From contig NZ_LZDS01000001.1 in the NCBI RefSeq assembly GCF_001678755.1, forward strand, positions 244,953-308,952: 64,000 bases of DNA. The letters run 5' to 3'. Of this stretch, positions 50,583 through 58,064 are shown piece after piece. How positions within the stretch are numbered: position 1 is the first letter of the stretch; each line of letters opens with the position of its first letter. This DNA comes from Acinetobacter gandensis. GTDB taxonomy: Bacteria > Pseudomonadota > Gammaproteobacteria > Pseudomonadales > Moraxellaceae. The notes below the pieces were generated by a model. It did not search any database. It was not told the DNA's origin and worked only from the letters and a program-made list of their open reading frames with translations. The position numbers and the translations under genes were made by a program.

Positions 50583-51114
50583 TCCACAAGAAAAAAAGGG
50601 CTTATTCCAATTCTACCCACACAATTTGGTGTGGGTGGGTTTATCCATTGTTGCGATTATTCTCGACCAATGGACCAAATGGATTGCAAGTACGCATCTG
50701 AATTATGCAGACCCTGTACCTGTAACGCCCTTTTTAAATTGGACATTACTGCATAACTATGGCGCAGCCTTTAGTTTCTTGTCCGATGCCGGTGGATGGC
50801 AACGTTATTTCTTTACCTCACTAGCAGGTATTGTGTCTGTGATCTTTGTATTTTGGCTCATGCGTATGCCAAAAACCGTGAAAGTGTTACCGATTGCGAT
50901 TGCCCTAATTTTAGGTGGTGCAATTGGTAATTTGATTGACCGTGTCAGCCTAGGCTACGTGGTTGATTTCATTCACGTGTACTACAACAATAGTCACTTC
51001 CCTGCTTTTAATATTGCAGATAGTGCCATTACCCTTGGCACCATCTTGCTTCTTATCGATACGTTTTTCTTAGAAAAACACCGAATTCAACGTGCGGAAG
51101 CGCAAAATGACTGA
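50575..51114 (+). CDS. lspA: Prolipoprotein signal peptidase
   Basis: Cleaves lipoprotein signal peptides at the membrane. 179 residues, four membrane segments. Catalytic aspartates are in [16 protein letters not shown] and FNIADSAI. It overlaps ileS by 8 nt and fkpB by 8 nt, so the three are tightly coupled. Targets in this window include the bamC, ssuA and acidic lipoproteins. Confidence 0.96.
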   Translation: MPNPQEKKGLFQFYPHNLVWVGLSIVAIILDQWTKWIASTHLNYADPVPVTPFLNWTLLHNYGAAFSFLSDAGGWQRYFFTSLAGIVSVIFVFWLMRMPKTVKVLPIAIALILGGAIGNLIDRVSLGYVVDFIHVYYNNSHFPAFNIADSAITLGTILLLIDTFFLEKHRIQRAEAQND

Positions 51115-51589
51115 TTTTATTAATCCAAACGAGGAAACTCGTATTGAAGATGGCTCTAAAGTCGATCTTCATTTTTCTGTCGCAATTGAAAATGGCGTAG
51201 AAATTGACAATACTCGCAGCCGCGAAGCACCTGTAAGCCTCGTTATCGGCGATGGCAGCTTACTTCCAGGTTTTGAAAAAGCATTGTTTGGTTTACGTGC
51301 TGGTGACCGTCGTACGGTTAGCCTGCCACCAGAAGATGCTTTTGGCCCATGGAATGCTGAAAATGTACAAAAGTTTGATACCGTAAAATTTGATCCAGCA
51401 CCTGTGGTGGGCCATATGATCGAATTTGAAGACAAAGCCAAACAAAGCTTATTTGGCGTGATTAAAACAGTCGGTGAAGACTTTACTGAAGTTGATTTTA
51501 ACCACCCATTGGCGGGTAAAAATATTACTTTTGAAGTAGAAATCTTCAAAGTGACACCTGCGGGTCAACAAGGCATCAAAATTATTTAA
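51107..51589 (+). CDS. fkpB: FKBP-type peptidyl-prolyl isomerase FkpB (SlpA)
   Basis: 160 residues, start at 51107 in the ATGACTGA overlap with lspA. SlpA/FkpB features: FSVAIENGVEIDNTR, LVIGDGSLLPGFEKALFGL, PPEDAFGPW and an insert-in-flap domain at about 70-130. In E. coli ispH follows fkpB. Here a terminator (51611-51635) and a tnpB element follow instead, so ispH is displaced or lies elsewhere. Confidence 0.93.
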   Translation: MTDFINPNEETRIEDGSKVDLHFSVAIENGVEIDNTRSREAPVSLVIGDGSLLPGFEKALFGLRAGDRRTVSLPPEDAFGPWNAENVQKFDTVKFDPAPVVGHMIEFEDKAKQSLFGVIKTVGEDFTEVDFNHPLAGKNITFEVEIFKVTPAGQQGIKII

Positions 51590-51610
51590 TCGATTCAGTT
51601 CGATGACTCT

Positions 51611-51635
51611 AAAAGCGCCCAAGGGCGCTTTTTTT
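51611..51635 (+). terminator. Terminator after fkpB
   Basis: AAAAGCGCCC-AA-GGGCGCTTTTTTT, 22 bp past the stop. Confidence 0.88.
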
Positions 51636-51712
51636 ATATACTGAATGCTATTCGATACACATTGATTATAGTTATTTAGCTGAATTCAGATTAATTTATT
51701 GAAACACTTTTT

Positions 51713-52890
51713 GACATCCTCACCCCCTTAAAAAAGGGTGATTCCTACAGCTAGACGCTTATGCCCAAGCGCAAGAATGTTTAGAGCTGAGTTTATATCT
51801 CGATCATGAGCTGTACCACAGCTCATGCACTCCCATTCTCTTATTCCAAGATCTGTCCTACCTTTTGGACTACTTGAGGTGATCTCACCGCAGCACGAAC
51901 AGATTTGGGTGGTATAGGCTTCTTGGACTTCTTCAAACAATACGCCTGCGTTTTCGCATTTATACTTGAGCATTGTTTTTAGTGCAGAAAATCCTGTATC
52001 CAAAACAGATTTTGCCATTTTGGTTTTTACTAATTTTTTAGCACTCAAGTCACCTACAATAATCAATGCATTTTCATTCACAAGCTTGGTGCTTGCTTTA
52101 TGCAAATGATCTTTTCGACTATTTGCAATCTTGGCGTGTAATGCACGAACACGCTTCTTATTCCTGGCTCTCTGAGCAATACCTAATTTCTGCTCATATT
52201 TTCGATAGAATTTTGGATTTGAAATTACAGTGCCATCAGAACAGGTGGCAATATCTTTTAAGCCTAGATCAATACCAATCGCTTTGGTTGCTGTCGATTT
52301 ATCTTGCTTAGGCGATTCAACAACAAGACATACATACCAACGCCCACGGCTATCCTCTACAAATGAACCTGTTTTTAACGTGTATTTGCTTAAACCGTAG
52401 CTATCCCAAAGCTTAAATTGGTGTTTTCCATACTGGACATATCCATTGGCATATTTGATAGCCACCTTTTTAAAGGGAATCCATCCCAAAGAGCGCCTTG
52501 CTGATTTTTTATTGCTGACACGCCATTTCAGCTTTGCCTTTTTAAATTGCTTTCTTCGGGTGACTAATTCTTCAGTTACAGCCTGAATGGTTTGACTATG
52601 TAAATTACATTCTTTGGATGTGCCTTTCATATATTTGGCAATATCAAAAGCAGAGAGAAATTCACCTTTCCGCTTCAAATGCCTAAACCCTAAATCATTG
52701 ACATAATTCCAGACAAAGTTCACTTCTGATGCTAGTTGGTCTAACACCTTGCAATGTTTGTCTTTTATACGTAATTTAAGGGTTTTCATGTACTTATATT
52801 AACAATCAAAACTCAAGGAAAATAGTCCTTAGTTAAATCAAACGACACTTCATGTCGTGTCGCTTATATCTCTGACCTGAAGGACAGAGT
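51713..52890 (-). mobile_element. Solo tnpB element (IS200/IS605-type, no tnpA)
   Basis: A tnpB gene flanked by hairpin-forming ends. At the 3' end, CACCC (51721-51725) pairs with GGGTG (51736-51740), and this hairpin overlaps the tnpB stop codon, as expected for a guide-RNA (reRNA/omega-RNA) and right end of IS605-family elements. At the 5' end are ACGACA/TGTCGT (52842-52858) and CTCTG-A-CCT-GA-AGG-A-CAGAG (52870-52889), typical subterminal hairpins. No tnpA transposase is present, so movement would need a partner elsewhere. The boundaries are approximate because IS605 elements leave no target duplication. Confidence 0.8.
51728..52789 (-). CDS. tnpB: TnpB (OrfB) RNA-guided nuclease-family protein
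   Basis: 353 residues. RuvC-I GIDLGLKDIA (Asp174), zinc finger Cys297/Cys300 and Cys321/Cys324 (CSCCG, CMSCG), RuvC-III AHDRDINSALNI (Asp329/Asp331). At RuvC-II the usual Glu in I-V-E-D-L is replaced: the sequence is IIVGDLSAKKL (Gly246-Asp247). A nearby acidic group, EEVQEAYTTQ (Glu287-290), could supply an alternative residue. It may thus be an active rearranged-site nuclease or a nuclease-dead TnpB. Helical N-terminal recognition region about 1-130 is present. A full-length protein, not a fragment. Confidence 0.9.
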   Translation of the reverse strand: MKTLKLRIKDKHCKVLDQLASEVNFVWNYVNDLGFRHLKRKGEFLSAFDIAKYMKGTSKECNLHSQTIQAVTEELVTRRKQFKKAKLKWRVSNKKSARRSLGWIPFKKVAIKYANGYVQYGKHQFKLWDSYGLSKYTLKTGSFVEDSRGRWYVCLVVESPKQDKSTATKAIGIDLGLKDIATCSDGTVISNPKFYRKYEQKLGIAQRARNKKRVRALHAKIANSRKDHLHKASTKLVNENALIIVGDLSAKKLVKTKMAKSVLDTGFSALKTMLKYKCENAGVLFEEVQEAYTTQICSCCGEITSSSPKGRTDLGIREWECMSCGTAHDRDINSALNILALGHKRLAVGITLF

Positions 52891-52923
52891 TTTACGCTCC
52901 ATTTGATAAAAATGGAACATTTC

Positions 52924-53466
52924 ATGAAACTTTATATTATTGTCGGCAGTGTCCGTGAGGGGCGTACAGCACTGAAAATTGCAAAATGGTTGCACTCAGA
53001 AATTGAAAACTATGACTTTAGTACTGTTCAAACTGAAATTGTTGATTTAAAAGAGTGGGATCTTCCAATTTTCGCGGGTGCAAATCCACCCTTAACCGGT
53101 ATTTATGACCAGCCCAAACAACAAGCTTGGGCAGACAAAATCGCTCAGGGTGACGCCTTTATTTTCATTAGTCCTGAATATAACCACGGTTATAGCCCCG
53201 CCCTCAAAAATGCACTCGATTACTTAGGTAAAGAATGGGCAGGAAAACCTGCAGCTTATGTCAGCTATGGTGGTACCAACGGTTCACGTTCTATTGATCA
53301 AATACGTCAAGTGGCAACACAGTTGGGCTTAATTGATAGCAATGCGGTCGTTGAAATTCGTGATATTTTTGCCCGTAACCGTACTGAACAATTTGAACCG
53401 AATGAATTTGATAATAAGGCAGTAAAAGCAGCCTTTGATAAGCTTGTACAGTACGTCAGTGCTTAA
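52924..53466 (+). CDS. NADPH-dependent FMN reductase-family protein
   Basis: 180 residues from the ATG at 52924 with GGAA 6 nt upstream. Flavodoxin-like fold: IIVGSVREGRTALKIAKWL, then FISPEYNHGYSPALKNALDYLGKEWAGKPAAYVSYGG, the FMN-binding loop with the SPEYN motif of this family (YieF/ChrR/AzoR-like). It is a soluble quinone/chromate/azo-type or flavin reductase; the substrate is undetermined. The upstream tnpB element ends about 30 bp before the start, so insertion may have moved its promoter. It could supply FMNH2 to SsuD, but there is no direct evidence. Confidence 0.82.
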   Translation: MKLYIIVGSVREGRTALKIAKWLHSEIENYDFSTVQTEIVDLKEWDLPIFAGANPPLTGIYDQPKQQAWADKIAQGDAFIFISPEYNHGYSPALKNALDYLGKEWAGKPAAYVSYGGTNGSRSIDQIRQVATQLGLIDSNAVVEIRDIFARNRTEQFEPNEFDNKAVKAAFDKLVQYVSA

Positions 53467-53484
53467 TTAAATATTGAACAATCT

Positions 53485-53552
53485 TGTACGCTCAGACTTA
53501 CAAAGTATTCGGCTGTTTGCGGCTATTCAGTCAAATAGATTCAATTTATATT
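53485..53552 (+). promoter_or_regulatory. GacA-box-like element and promoter for small RNA copy 1
   Basis: TGTACG-CTCAGA-CTTACA at 53485-53502 matches the GacA upstream activating sequence (TGTAAG-N6-CTTACA). Twenty-one bp on is TATTCA (53524-53529), a 17-bp spacer, and TATATT (53547-53552); predicted start is about 53559. The same order recurs upstream of copies 2, 3 and 4. Confidence 0.75.
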
Positions 53553-53558
53553 GAAGAC

Positions 53559-53690
53559 ATACAGAGACAGGACGTCACTGAATATAAAACAACAATGATA
53601 AGACAAAAAAGCAGGACGCTTACGGTAGGACAGGAGTTATACCGCTAGAAAGAATCCGAAAAAGCCTCGACAGGATGTTGGGGCTTTTTA
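53559..53690 (+). ncRNA. CsrA/RsmA-titrating small RNA, copy 1 (Rsm/CsrB type)
   Basis: About 132 nt with five GGA motifs presented in hairpins: GAC-AGGAC-GTC (53566-53576); AAGC-AGGAC-GCTT (53609-53621); CGGTAGGAC-AGGA-GTTATACCG (53623-53644); and the terminator AAAGCCTCGAC-AGGAT-GTTGGGGCTTT (53661-53687), with G-T pairs. GGA in a hairpin loop is the CsrA/RsmA recognition site, so the RNA should sequester the regulator. It is about 95% identical to copy 2 (six mismatches by my count over 132 nt, no gaps). Free of coding frames of note. Lies between the FMN reductase and a hypothetical gene. Confidence 0.85.
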
Positions 53691-53727
53691 ATACGGCCCT
53701 ATTTAAATTCAGCATTAATTTCGCAAA

Positions 53728-54144
53728 TTATTTGTTCAGATACTTACATAATCCACGAAAAACTTTTGAGTTTTCCATATACGTAAACGGCTTATTATTA
53801 CCTTCTTTATATTCAGCAATGTTGAGCGCATAAAGATTGCTACCAACTCCAACACCTTCATGTATTTTCAGATAACCTATTGCCTTAAAACTATTATTTG
53901 ACGAACCCAAGTCAATCACAGTGGGAGCATTAACATAGTTATTTTTGAGTATTCCATTCACCCTGCCACTAATTCGATCTACATAAAATTTTTCATTGAT
54001 ATAGTGTTTTTTTATAGAATCATGAATATCTGAATCATCCGACATTTCATGAATAATGCATTCATAATTAGATAGAGTATAGGCACTACTCTGAACAGAA
54101 CAAATAGTCATAAATACAGCTATTAAAAAACTTTTAAATTTCAT
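53728..54144 (-). CDS. Secreted hypothetical protein, 138 residues
   Basis: Signal peptide MKFKSFLIAVFMTICSVQSSA, cleaved near residue 21. The mature part has only two cysteines (YECIIH and RGLCKYL near the end), which could form a disulfide. Beta-rich in the middle (INEKFYVDRISGRVNGIL). It is notably AT-rich compared with the housekeeping genes, suggesting recent acquisition. It lies between two small-RNA copies. I recognise no family; periplasmic location by its signal. Confidence 0.65.
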   Translation of the reverse strand: MKFKSFLIAVFMTICSVQSSAYTLSNYECIIHEMSDDSDIHDSIKKHYINEKFYVDRISGRVNGILKNNYVNAPTVIDLGSSNNSFKAIGYLKIHEGVGVGSNLYALNIAEYKEGNNKPFTYMENSKVFRGLCKYLNK

Positions 54145-54291
54145 TCTTATTTATGCTTTAGCCTTATGTTGTTACTTCGACTATATCAGCATTCTTCTCG
54201 TGATGAATTAAAAGTACATTTCAGATAATTTGAGCCCTTAACGCAAAACGTTAAAGGCTTCATGTTTCTTCACATAAGGTGTTTTAGAACC

Positions 54292-55581
54292 TTACGGTTG
54301 AGAACTTTCAACAATCAAACGTGTCACCAAATATAAGCGTGGCACAATAGAATCCGTCAAAATATATTCGGCTTTGTCTGAATGTAATCCATCTCCAGAC
54401 ATGCCAATCCCTTCAATAATTGCAGCTTTTGATGTAACTCCAGCAAATGCAGCATCAGTTCCACCACCCCAAGCGGTCGTTTCAACTTTCATAGGCAGCT
54501 TTAATTCATTTGTGTAAATCTGCTGCGCTTTCGCGGCTAATTTTTTAGCTTGTGGGCTGGCTTCTAACGGTGGACGACGCACTTCAAATTTTACATCGAC
54601 CTGACTTTCTGCCAATTTTTTAGTTTTCACTTTTTGCTTTAAAGTCTTTTCTAATTCAGCAAAATCTTGGGGTTTTAGAGAACGTGCATCTGCCTGTGCT
54701 GTAGCTTGATCTGGAATGACATTTCGAGTTTTACCAGCGCTTGCAACTGTCCAATTCAGCTTTAAACCAGTCTTAGGATTTGAAAGATTTTCTAATTGTT
54801 GAATTTGAAAAGCCAATTCAGACAATGCATTGACACCTGCTTCTGGCTTAACCCCTGCATGTGCGCCCCGCCCTTTAATATCTAAATAAGCTGCACCAAT
54901 ACCACTGGTTGCCAACATCAGACTTCCATCTAAACCGCCTGTTTCAAAAGAAAGTACAACATCCTGATTTTTAGCGTTATCCATAATCATTTGACGTGAA
55001 CCAGGTGAGCTGATTTCTTCATCCGAATTAATTAAAACCGTAATCGTTCCATAATCTTGATATTTTAATTGTTTCAACATATCTAAGACATGAATGACGG
55101 CAGCAACCCCTTGTTTATCATCTAAGATGCCTAAGCCATACGCCTTATTTCCATCAATTCGAAAGGGTTGTCCCTGTAACTGACCCTTTTGATAGACCGT
55201 ATCATTATGGGCAAGCAGCATGATGTTCGTTTTACCTTTGCCCTTAATCATTGCTTTGACAATTGGCCCTGTCTGATCAGGTGCACCATCAAGTTTCATA
55301 ATTTCTTTGGGCTGAATAATTTCCACCACAGCCCCAGTGGCTTTGAGCTGATCTGCAACCACCTTCGAAATCTGATTTAAGCCTTCAATGTCTTTACTTC
55401 CAGATTCAATATTCACCAAAGTCTTTAAGGTATCTAAATAGCCCACCTTTTGTGCTTCGGCTATCTTCTTGATCTCAGCAGGTGATGCTGCCCAACTGAT
55501 CGATGATAAACATAGCAAAGTACTGCCCAATGCAATTGGCAATACTTTAGATTTTTGACCGTTAAAAACATTTTTTAGCAT
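54292..55581 (-). CDS. M20 metallopeptidase (carboxypeptidase G2-like), exported
   Basis: 429 residues. Signal peptide ends near SSISWAA. Zinc peptidase M20 layout: LLAHNDTVYQKG (His125, Asp127), GILDDKQGV (Asp154), NSDEEISSPGS (Glu188/189), a lid domain about 225-340, and TTAWGGGTDAAFAG near the end. The family includes glutamate carboxypeptidase Cpg2, which removes C-terminal glutamate from folates. The AHNDTV variant of the usual AHMDTV keeps both ligands. It lies between small RNA copies 1 and 2, but on the opposite strand. Confidence 0.88.
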   Translation of the reverse strand: MLKNVFNGQKSKVLPIALGSTLLCLSSISWAASPAEIKKIAEAQKVGYLDTLKTLVNIESGSKDIEGLNQISKVVADQLKATGAVVEIIQPKEIMKLDGAPDQTGPIVKAMIKGKGKTNIMLLAHNDTVYQKGQLQGQPFRIDGNKAYGLGILDDKQGVAAVIHVLDMLKQLKYQDYGTITVLINSDEEISSPGSRQMIMDNAKNQDVVLSFETGGLDGSLMLATSGIGAAYLDIKGRGAHAGVKPEAGVNALSELAFQIQQLENLSNPKTGLKLNWTVASAGKTRNVIPDQATAQADARSLKPQDFAELEKTLKQKVKTKKLAESQVDVKFEVRRPPLEASPQAKKLAAKAQQIYTNELKLPMKVETTAWGGGTDAAFAGVTSKAAIIEGIGMSGDGLHSDKAEYILTDSIVPRLYLVTRLIVESSQP

Positions 55582-55798
55582 GATTCTTATTCCCTGTTTT
55601 TTTCATTATGAATTTTTAATGTCTATTAAATTAGTTCACCTTTCAATCAATTAATCGAAAATATATGTAACATCCATGCCTTTTAAACGGTGAGTACAAC
55701 AATAATGCCATCGTATTTCGACCTTTGTTTGGGTCTATTGACCACCATGCAGAGCTCACAAAAATGCAAAAGAACACCTTTTCATTCAAAATGATTAT

Positions 55799-55866
55799 TG
55801 TACGTTTTAGCTTACACAGACTGCCGAGAATAGACACTATTCACGCTATTAAAATAATTTTATAGT
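55799..55866 (+). promoter_or_regulatory. GacA-box-like element and promoter for small RNA copy 2
   Basis: TGTACG-TTTTAG-CTTACA at 55799-55816, then 21 bp, TATTCA (55838-55843), a 17-bp spacer and TATAGT (55861-55866). Predicted start about 55873. The spacing is the same as for copy 1. Confidence 0.78.
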
Positions 55867-55872
55867 TCAATC

Positions 55873-56005
55873 ATACAGAGACAGGATGTCACTGAACATA
55901 AAACAACAATGATAAGACAAAGAAGCAGGAAGCTTACGGTACGACAGGAGTTATACCGCTAGAAAGAATCCGAAAAAGCCTCGACAGGATGTCGGGGCTT
56001 TTTTT
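55873..56005 (+). ncRNA. CsrA/RsmA-titrating small RNA, copy 2 (Rsm/CsrB type)
   Basis: About 133 nt with four loops: GAC-AGGAT-GTC (55880-55890); AAGC-AGGAA-GCTT (55923-55935); CGGTACGAC-AGGA-GTTATACCG (55937-55958); terminator GCCTCGAC-AGGAT-GTCGGGGC with a long T-run (55973-56005). The first reads ACAGGAUGU, which matches the CsrA consensus exactly. The differences from copy 1 are single bases. Confidence 0.88.
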
Positions 56006-56058
56006 GTTTCAGCACGACTTGTTTAAAAATTAAATTACAAATCGGCTTCAGTACTGCA

Positions 56059-56454
56059 TTAAACATCGACCTTAAAACCCAAATCGACATCACAAGCGGC
56101 CTGCCCACCACGGATTGCCCAATTTTCTAAAGGAATTTCCCTTAAAGTAATGATGATGTGATCTTGAGGGATGCCCAATACTGCTAAATTTTGCACCATC
56201 AGCTGATAGAGTTTTCGTTTGGTGTCTAAACTACGCCCAGCAAAGCAATCAATCGTAATATGGGTAAAAAGCTCGGGTTGGGTTAAAAGATCAAATACTT
56301 GAAAGCGCTCAGGCATATGTACCTGTAGTCGAATATTACGGTCATATTGAGGAAGTTGAAAACTCTGTTGTAATGCGTCAAATACAGCATGCAAAAGCTG
56401 TTGTTCTTGTTCTGGGCTGTATTGCGTTCTGATATCAATTTGCGTGGCTGGCAT
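56059..56454 (-). CDS. Tautomerase-superfamily protein
   Basis: 131 residues beginning MPATQIDIRTQYSPEQEQQLL. Pro2 after Met removal would be the catalytic base, and the beta-alpha-beta pattern and helix (ELFTHITIDCFAGRSLDTKRKLYQLMVQNL) fit the tautomerase superfamily (4-oxalocrotonate tautomerase/MSAD-like). The closest description is a tautomerase_2-type protein of unknown substrate. It sits alone between small-RNA copies 2 and 3. Confidence 0.8.
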   Translation of the reverse strand: MPATQIDIRTQYSPEQEQQLLHAVFDALQQSFQLPQYDRNIRLQVHMPERFQVFDLLTQPELFTHITIDCFAGRSLDTKRKLYQLMVQNLAVLGIPQDHIIITLREIPLENWAIRGGQAACDVDLGFKVDV

Positions 56455-56526
56455 GCGAATGCTCTGGTTATTATAGATATTCTAATATAAAGGAAATCTA
56501 GTATTTTGAGCTGTTCAACATCCACG

Positions 56527-56593
56527 TGTCGGTATTTTCCTACACAGACTTAGGTCTTTAGCACTATAGCCTTTTTAAAGTAGCGCCTATAGT
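56527..56593 (+). promoter_or_regulatory. GacA-box-like element and promoter for small RNA copy 3
   Basis: TGTCGG-TATTTT-CCTACA at 56527-56544 (the most divergent of the four, but with the N6 spacing kept), then 20 bp, TATAGC (56565-56570), 17 bp and TATAGT (56588-56593). Predicted start about 56600. The -10 is identical to that of copy 2. Confidence 0.7.
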
Positions 56594-56599
56594 AAAAGC

Positions 56600-56727
56600 A
56601 TACAAAGACAGGATGTCTTGCAATAAAAATAAAGAATGCACAACAGCAGGAAGCTGACCGGTATGACAGGAGTCATACCTTTAGAATGAATCTAAAAAGC
56701 CCCGACAGGATGTCGGGGCTTTTTTAT
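56600..56727 (+). ncRNA. CsrA/RsmA-titrating small RNA, copy 3 (Rsm/CsrB type)
   Basis: About 128 nt with four GGA loops: AAGAC-AGGAT-GTCTT (56605-56619); CAGC-AGGAA-GCTG (56644-56656); GGTATGAC-AGGA-GTCATACC, a perfect 8-bp stem (56660-56679); terminator AAAAAGCCCCGAC-AGGAT-GTCGGGGCTTTTT (56694-56724). The stems differ from copies 1 and 2 but keep pairing (for example AAGC/GCTT becomes CAGC/GCTG), which is evidence of structural constraint. Confidence 0.88.
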
Positions 56728-56945
56728 TTATATAGCAATACGTTGTTCTGCAAATAGCATCTTCAGTTACTTCATCGTAAATAAGCCATTTTTAAACAAA
56801 ACTTACACCCTGACAGCAAAACTGTACTTATAATCGCGAATGACATCGAACAAAATATATGCTGTGTTTTTAGCAGCCTAAATGTCACCGCTTAGGGATT
56901 AAGCGATAACAATAAAAAATCAAACTAATAATTCGAGAATTGACT

Positions 56946-57986
56946 ATGCAACTGAAGTACGACCAGTTAAACAGCTTCACCCGTATTTTTCATGCCGATC
57001 CAACTCATAATAGCATGCAAGATTTAGCCCAATATATTGGTGCACATCGCCAAGAGCTCATGCAGCAAATCCATGAAAATGGCATTGTGCTATTTCGAGG
57101 ATTTCAGGTCGAACAACCTGAACAATTTAATCAGTTGATTGAGCAATATTTTCAGTTTCAACCGTGGAATGCGTTTAACCCTAACATGCCAGGCTGGGTT
57201 GCATCTTGGCTGCGTAAATACAGTGAACGTATTTTAGGTGCAGGAGATTATCGACGTTATATTGATCGTAATACAGTGCAACTCGGACCCGTGGAAAATT
57301 CAGTACAAGGTCCACATGTTGAAGGCGGTGTACGTTCCGAACGTTCACGCTACATTGCCTTATTCTGTCAGGAGCCTTCGACCTATTTGGCCGAAACAGG
57401 ATTCAATAATTTAGAACATATATGGGAAAATTTACCCAAGCATCTTCAAGAAAAATATTTAGGTGCATGGAATCATTTTTCATATGTTTCTGCGCGAAAA
57501 ATCAGTGTATTCGATCGCTTATTATTAAAGAAAAGTCCATTCAGTTTAGAAATGCGGCAGGATAAAAAGGCTAAATTAACCCTACAACGTTGTCCACTCG
57601 TGATTCATCATCCAGACACCAAAAAACGTGTGATTCAACCTTGGGCTTTTGCGAATAATACCAATCCATTTGCGCATCGGGCCGCTAAAGATTGCTTTTT
57701 GAATCGTGGGGAAATTGAAATTGATTCCACCGCAGATGGCATGCAATTAACTTGGGAAATTTACAATCATCAAGGTCAACAAATTGAGTGGACTGATGAA
57801 GAAAAACAGCAATTTTTTAATGCCATGTATCAAGATGCTTTATTGTTGCAATGGCAAAAGGGGGATGTCGCCATTGTAGATAATATTAAAATTGCGCATT
57901 GGCGTATGAATGGCGAGCAAGGCAATCGTAAGTTAATTCAGATTCAAGCCAATATGTTCAACGCGGACGAGCACTATGCAGCTTAA
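56946..57986 (+). CDS. TauD/TfdA-like Fe(II)/2-oxoglutarate dioxygenase-family protein
   Basis: 346 residues from the ATG at 56946. The fold cue is HENGIVLFRGFQV near 45-57, the TauD opening. First iron ligands are GPHVEGG (His124-x-Glu126, where Glu replaces the usual Asp), and the distal histidine is in VDNIKIAHWRMNG. The substrate is unknown. It has no ribosome site of note and lies 220 bp after small RNA copy 3; read-through from that RNA is blocked by its terminator. Confidence 0.78.
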   Translation: MQLKYDQLNSFTRIFHADPTHNSMQDLAQYIGAHRQELMQQIHENGIVLFRGFQVEQPEQFNQLIEQYFQFQPWNAFNPNMPGWVASWLRKYSERILGAGDYRRYIDRNTVQLGPVENSVQGPHVEGGVRSERSRYIALFCQEPSTYLAETGFNNLEHIWENLPKHLQEKYLGAWNHFSYVSARKISVFDRLLLKKSPFSLEMRQDKKAKLTLQRCPLVIHHPDTKKRVIQPWAFANNTNPFAHRAAKDCFLNRGEIEIDSTADGMQLTWEIYNHQGQQIEWTDEEKQQFFNAMYQDALLLQWQKGDVAIVDNIKIAHWRMNGEQGNRKLIQIQANMFNADEHYAA

Positions 57987-58024
57987 CTGATAGTATGTCA
58001 TTCAATGGATGTACCAAATTAGAG

Positions 58025-58047
58025 AAGCCCCGAAGGGGCTTTTTTTT
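58025..58047. terminator. Terminator between converging dioxygenase and dehydrogenase genes
   Basis: AAGCCCC-GAA-GGGGCTTTTTTTTT. A strong T-run for the plus strand. Confidence 0.88.
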
Positions 58048-58064
58048 AAAGTTTTTAATTTTGG

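Noticed and set aside
55643..55837. Minus-strand 64-codon frame upstream of small RNA copy 2
   Set aside because: It overlaps the GacA-like box and promoter, and has no ribosome site or homologous look.
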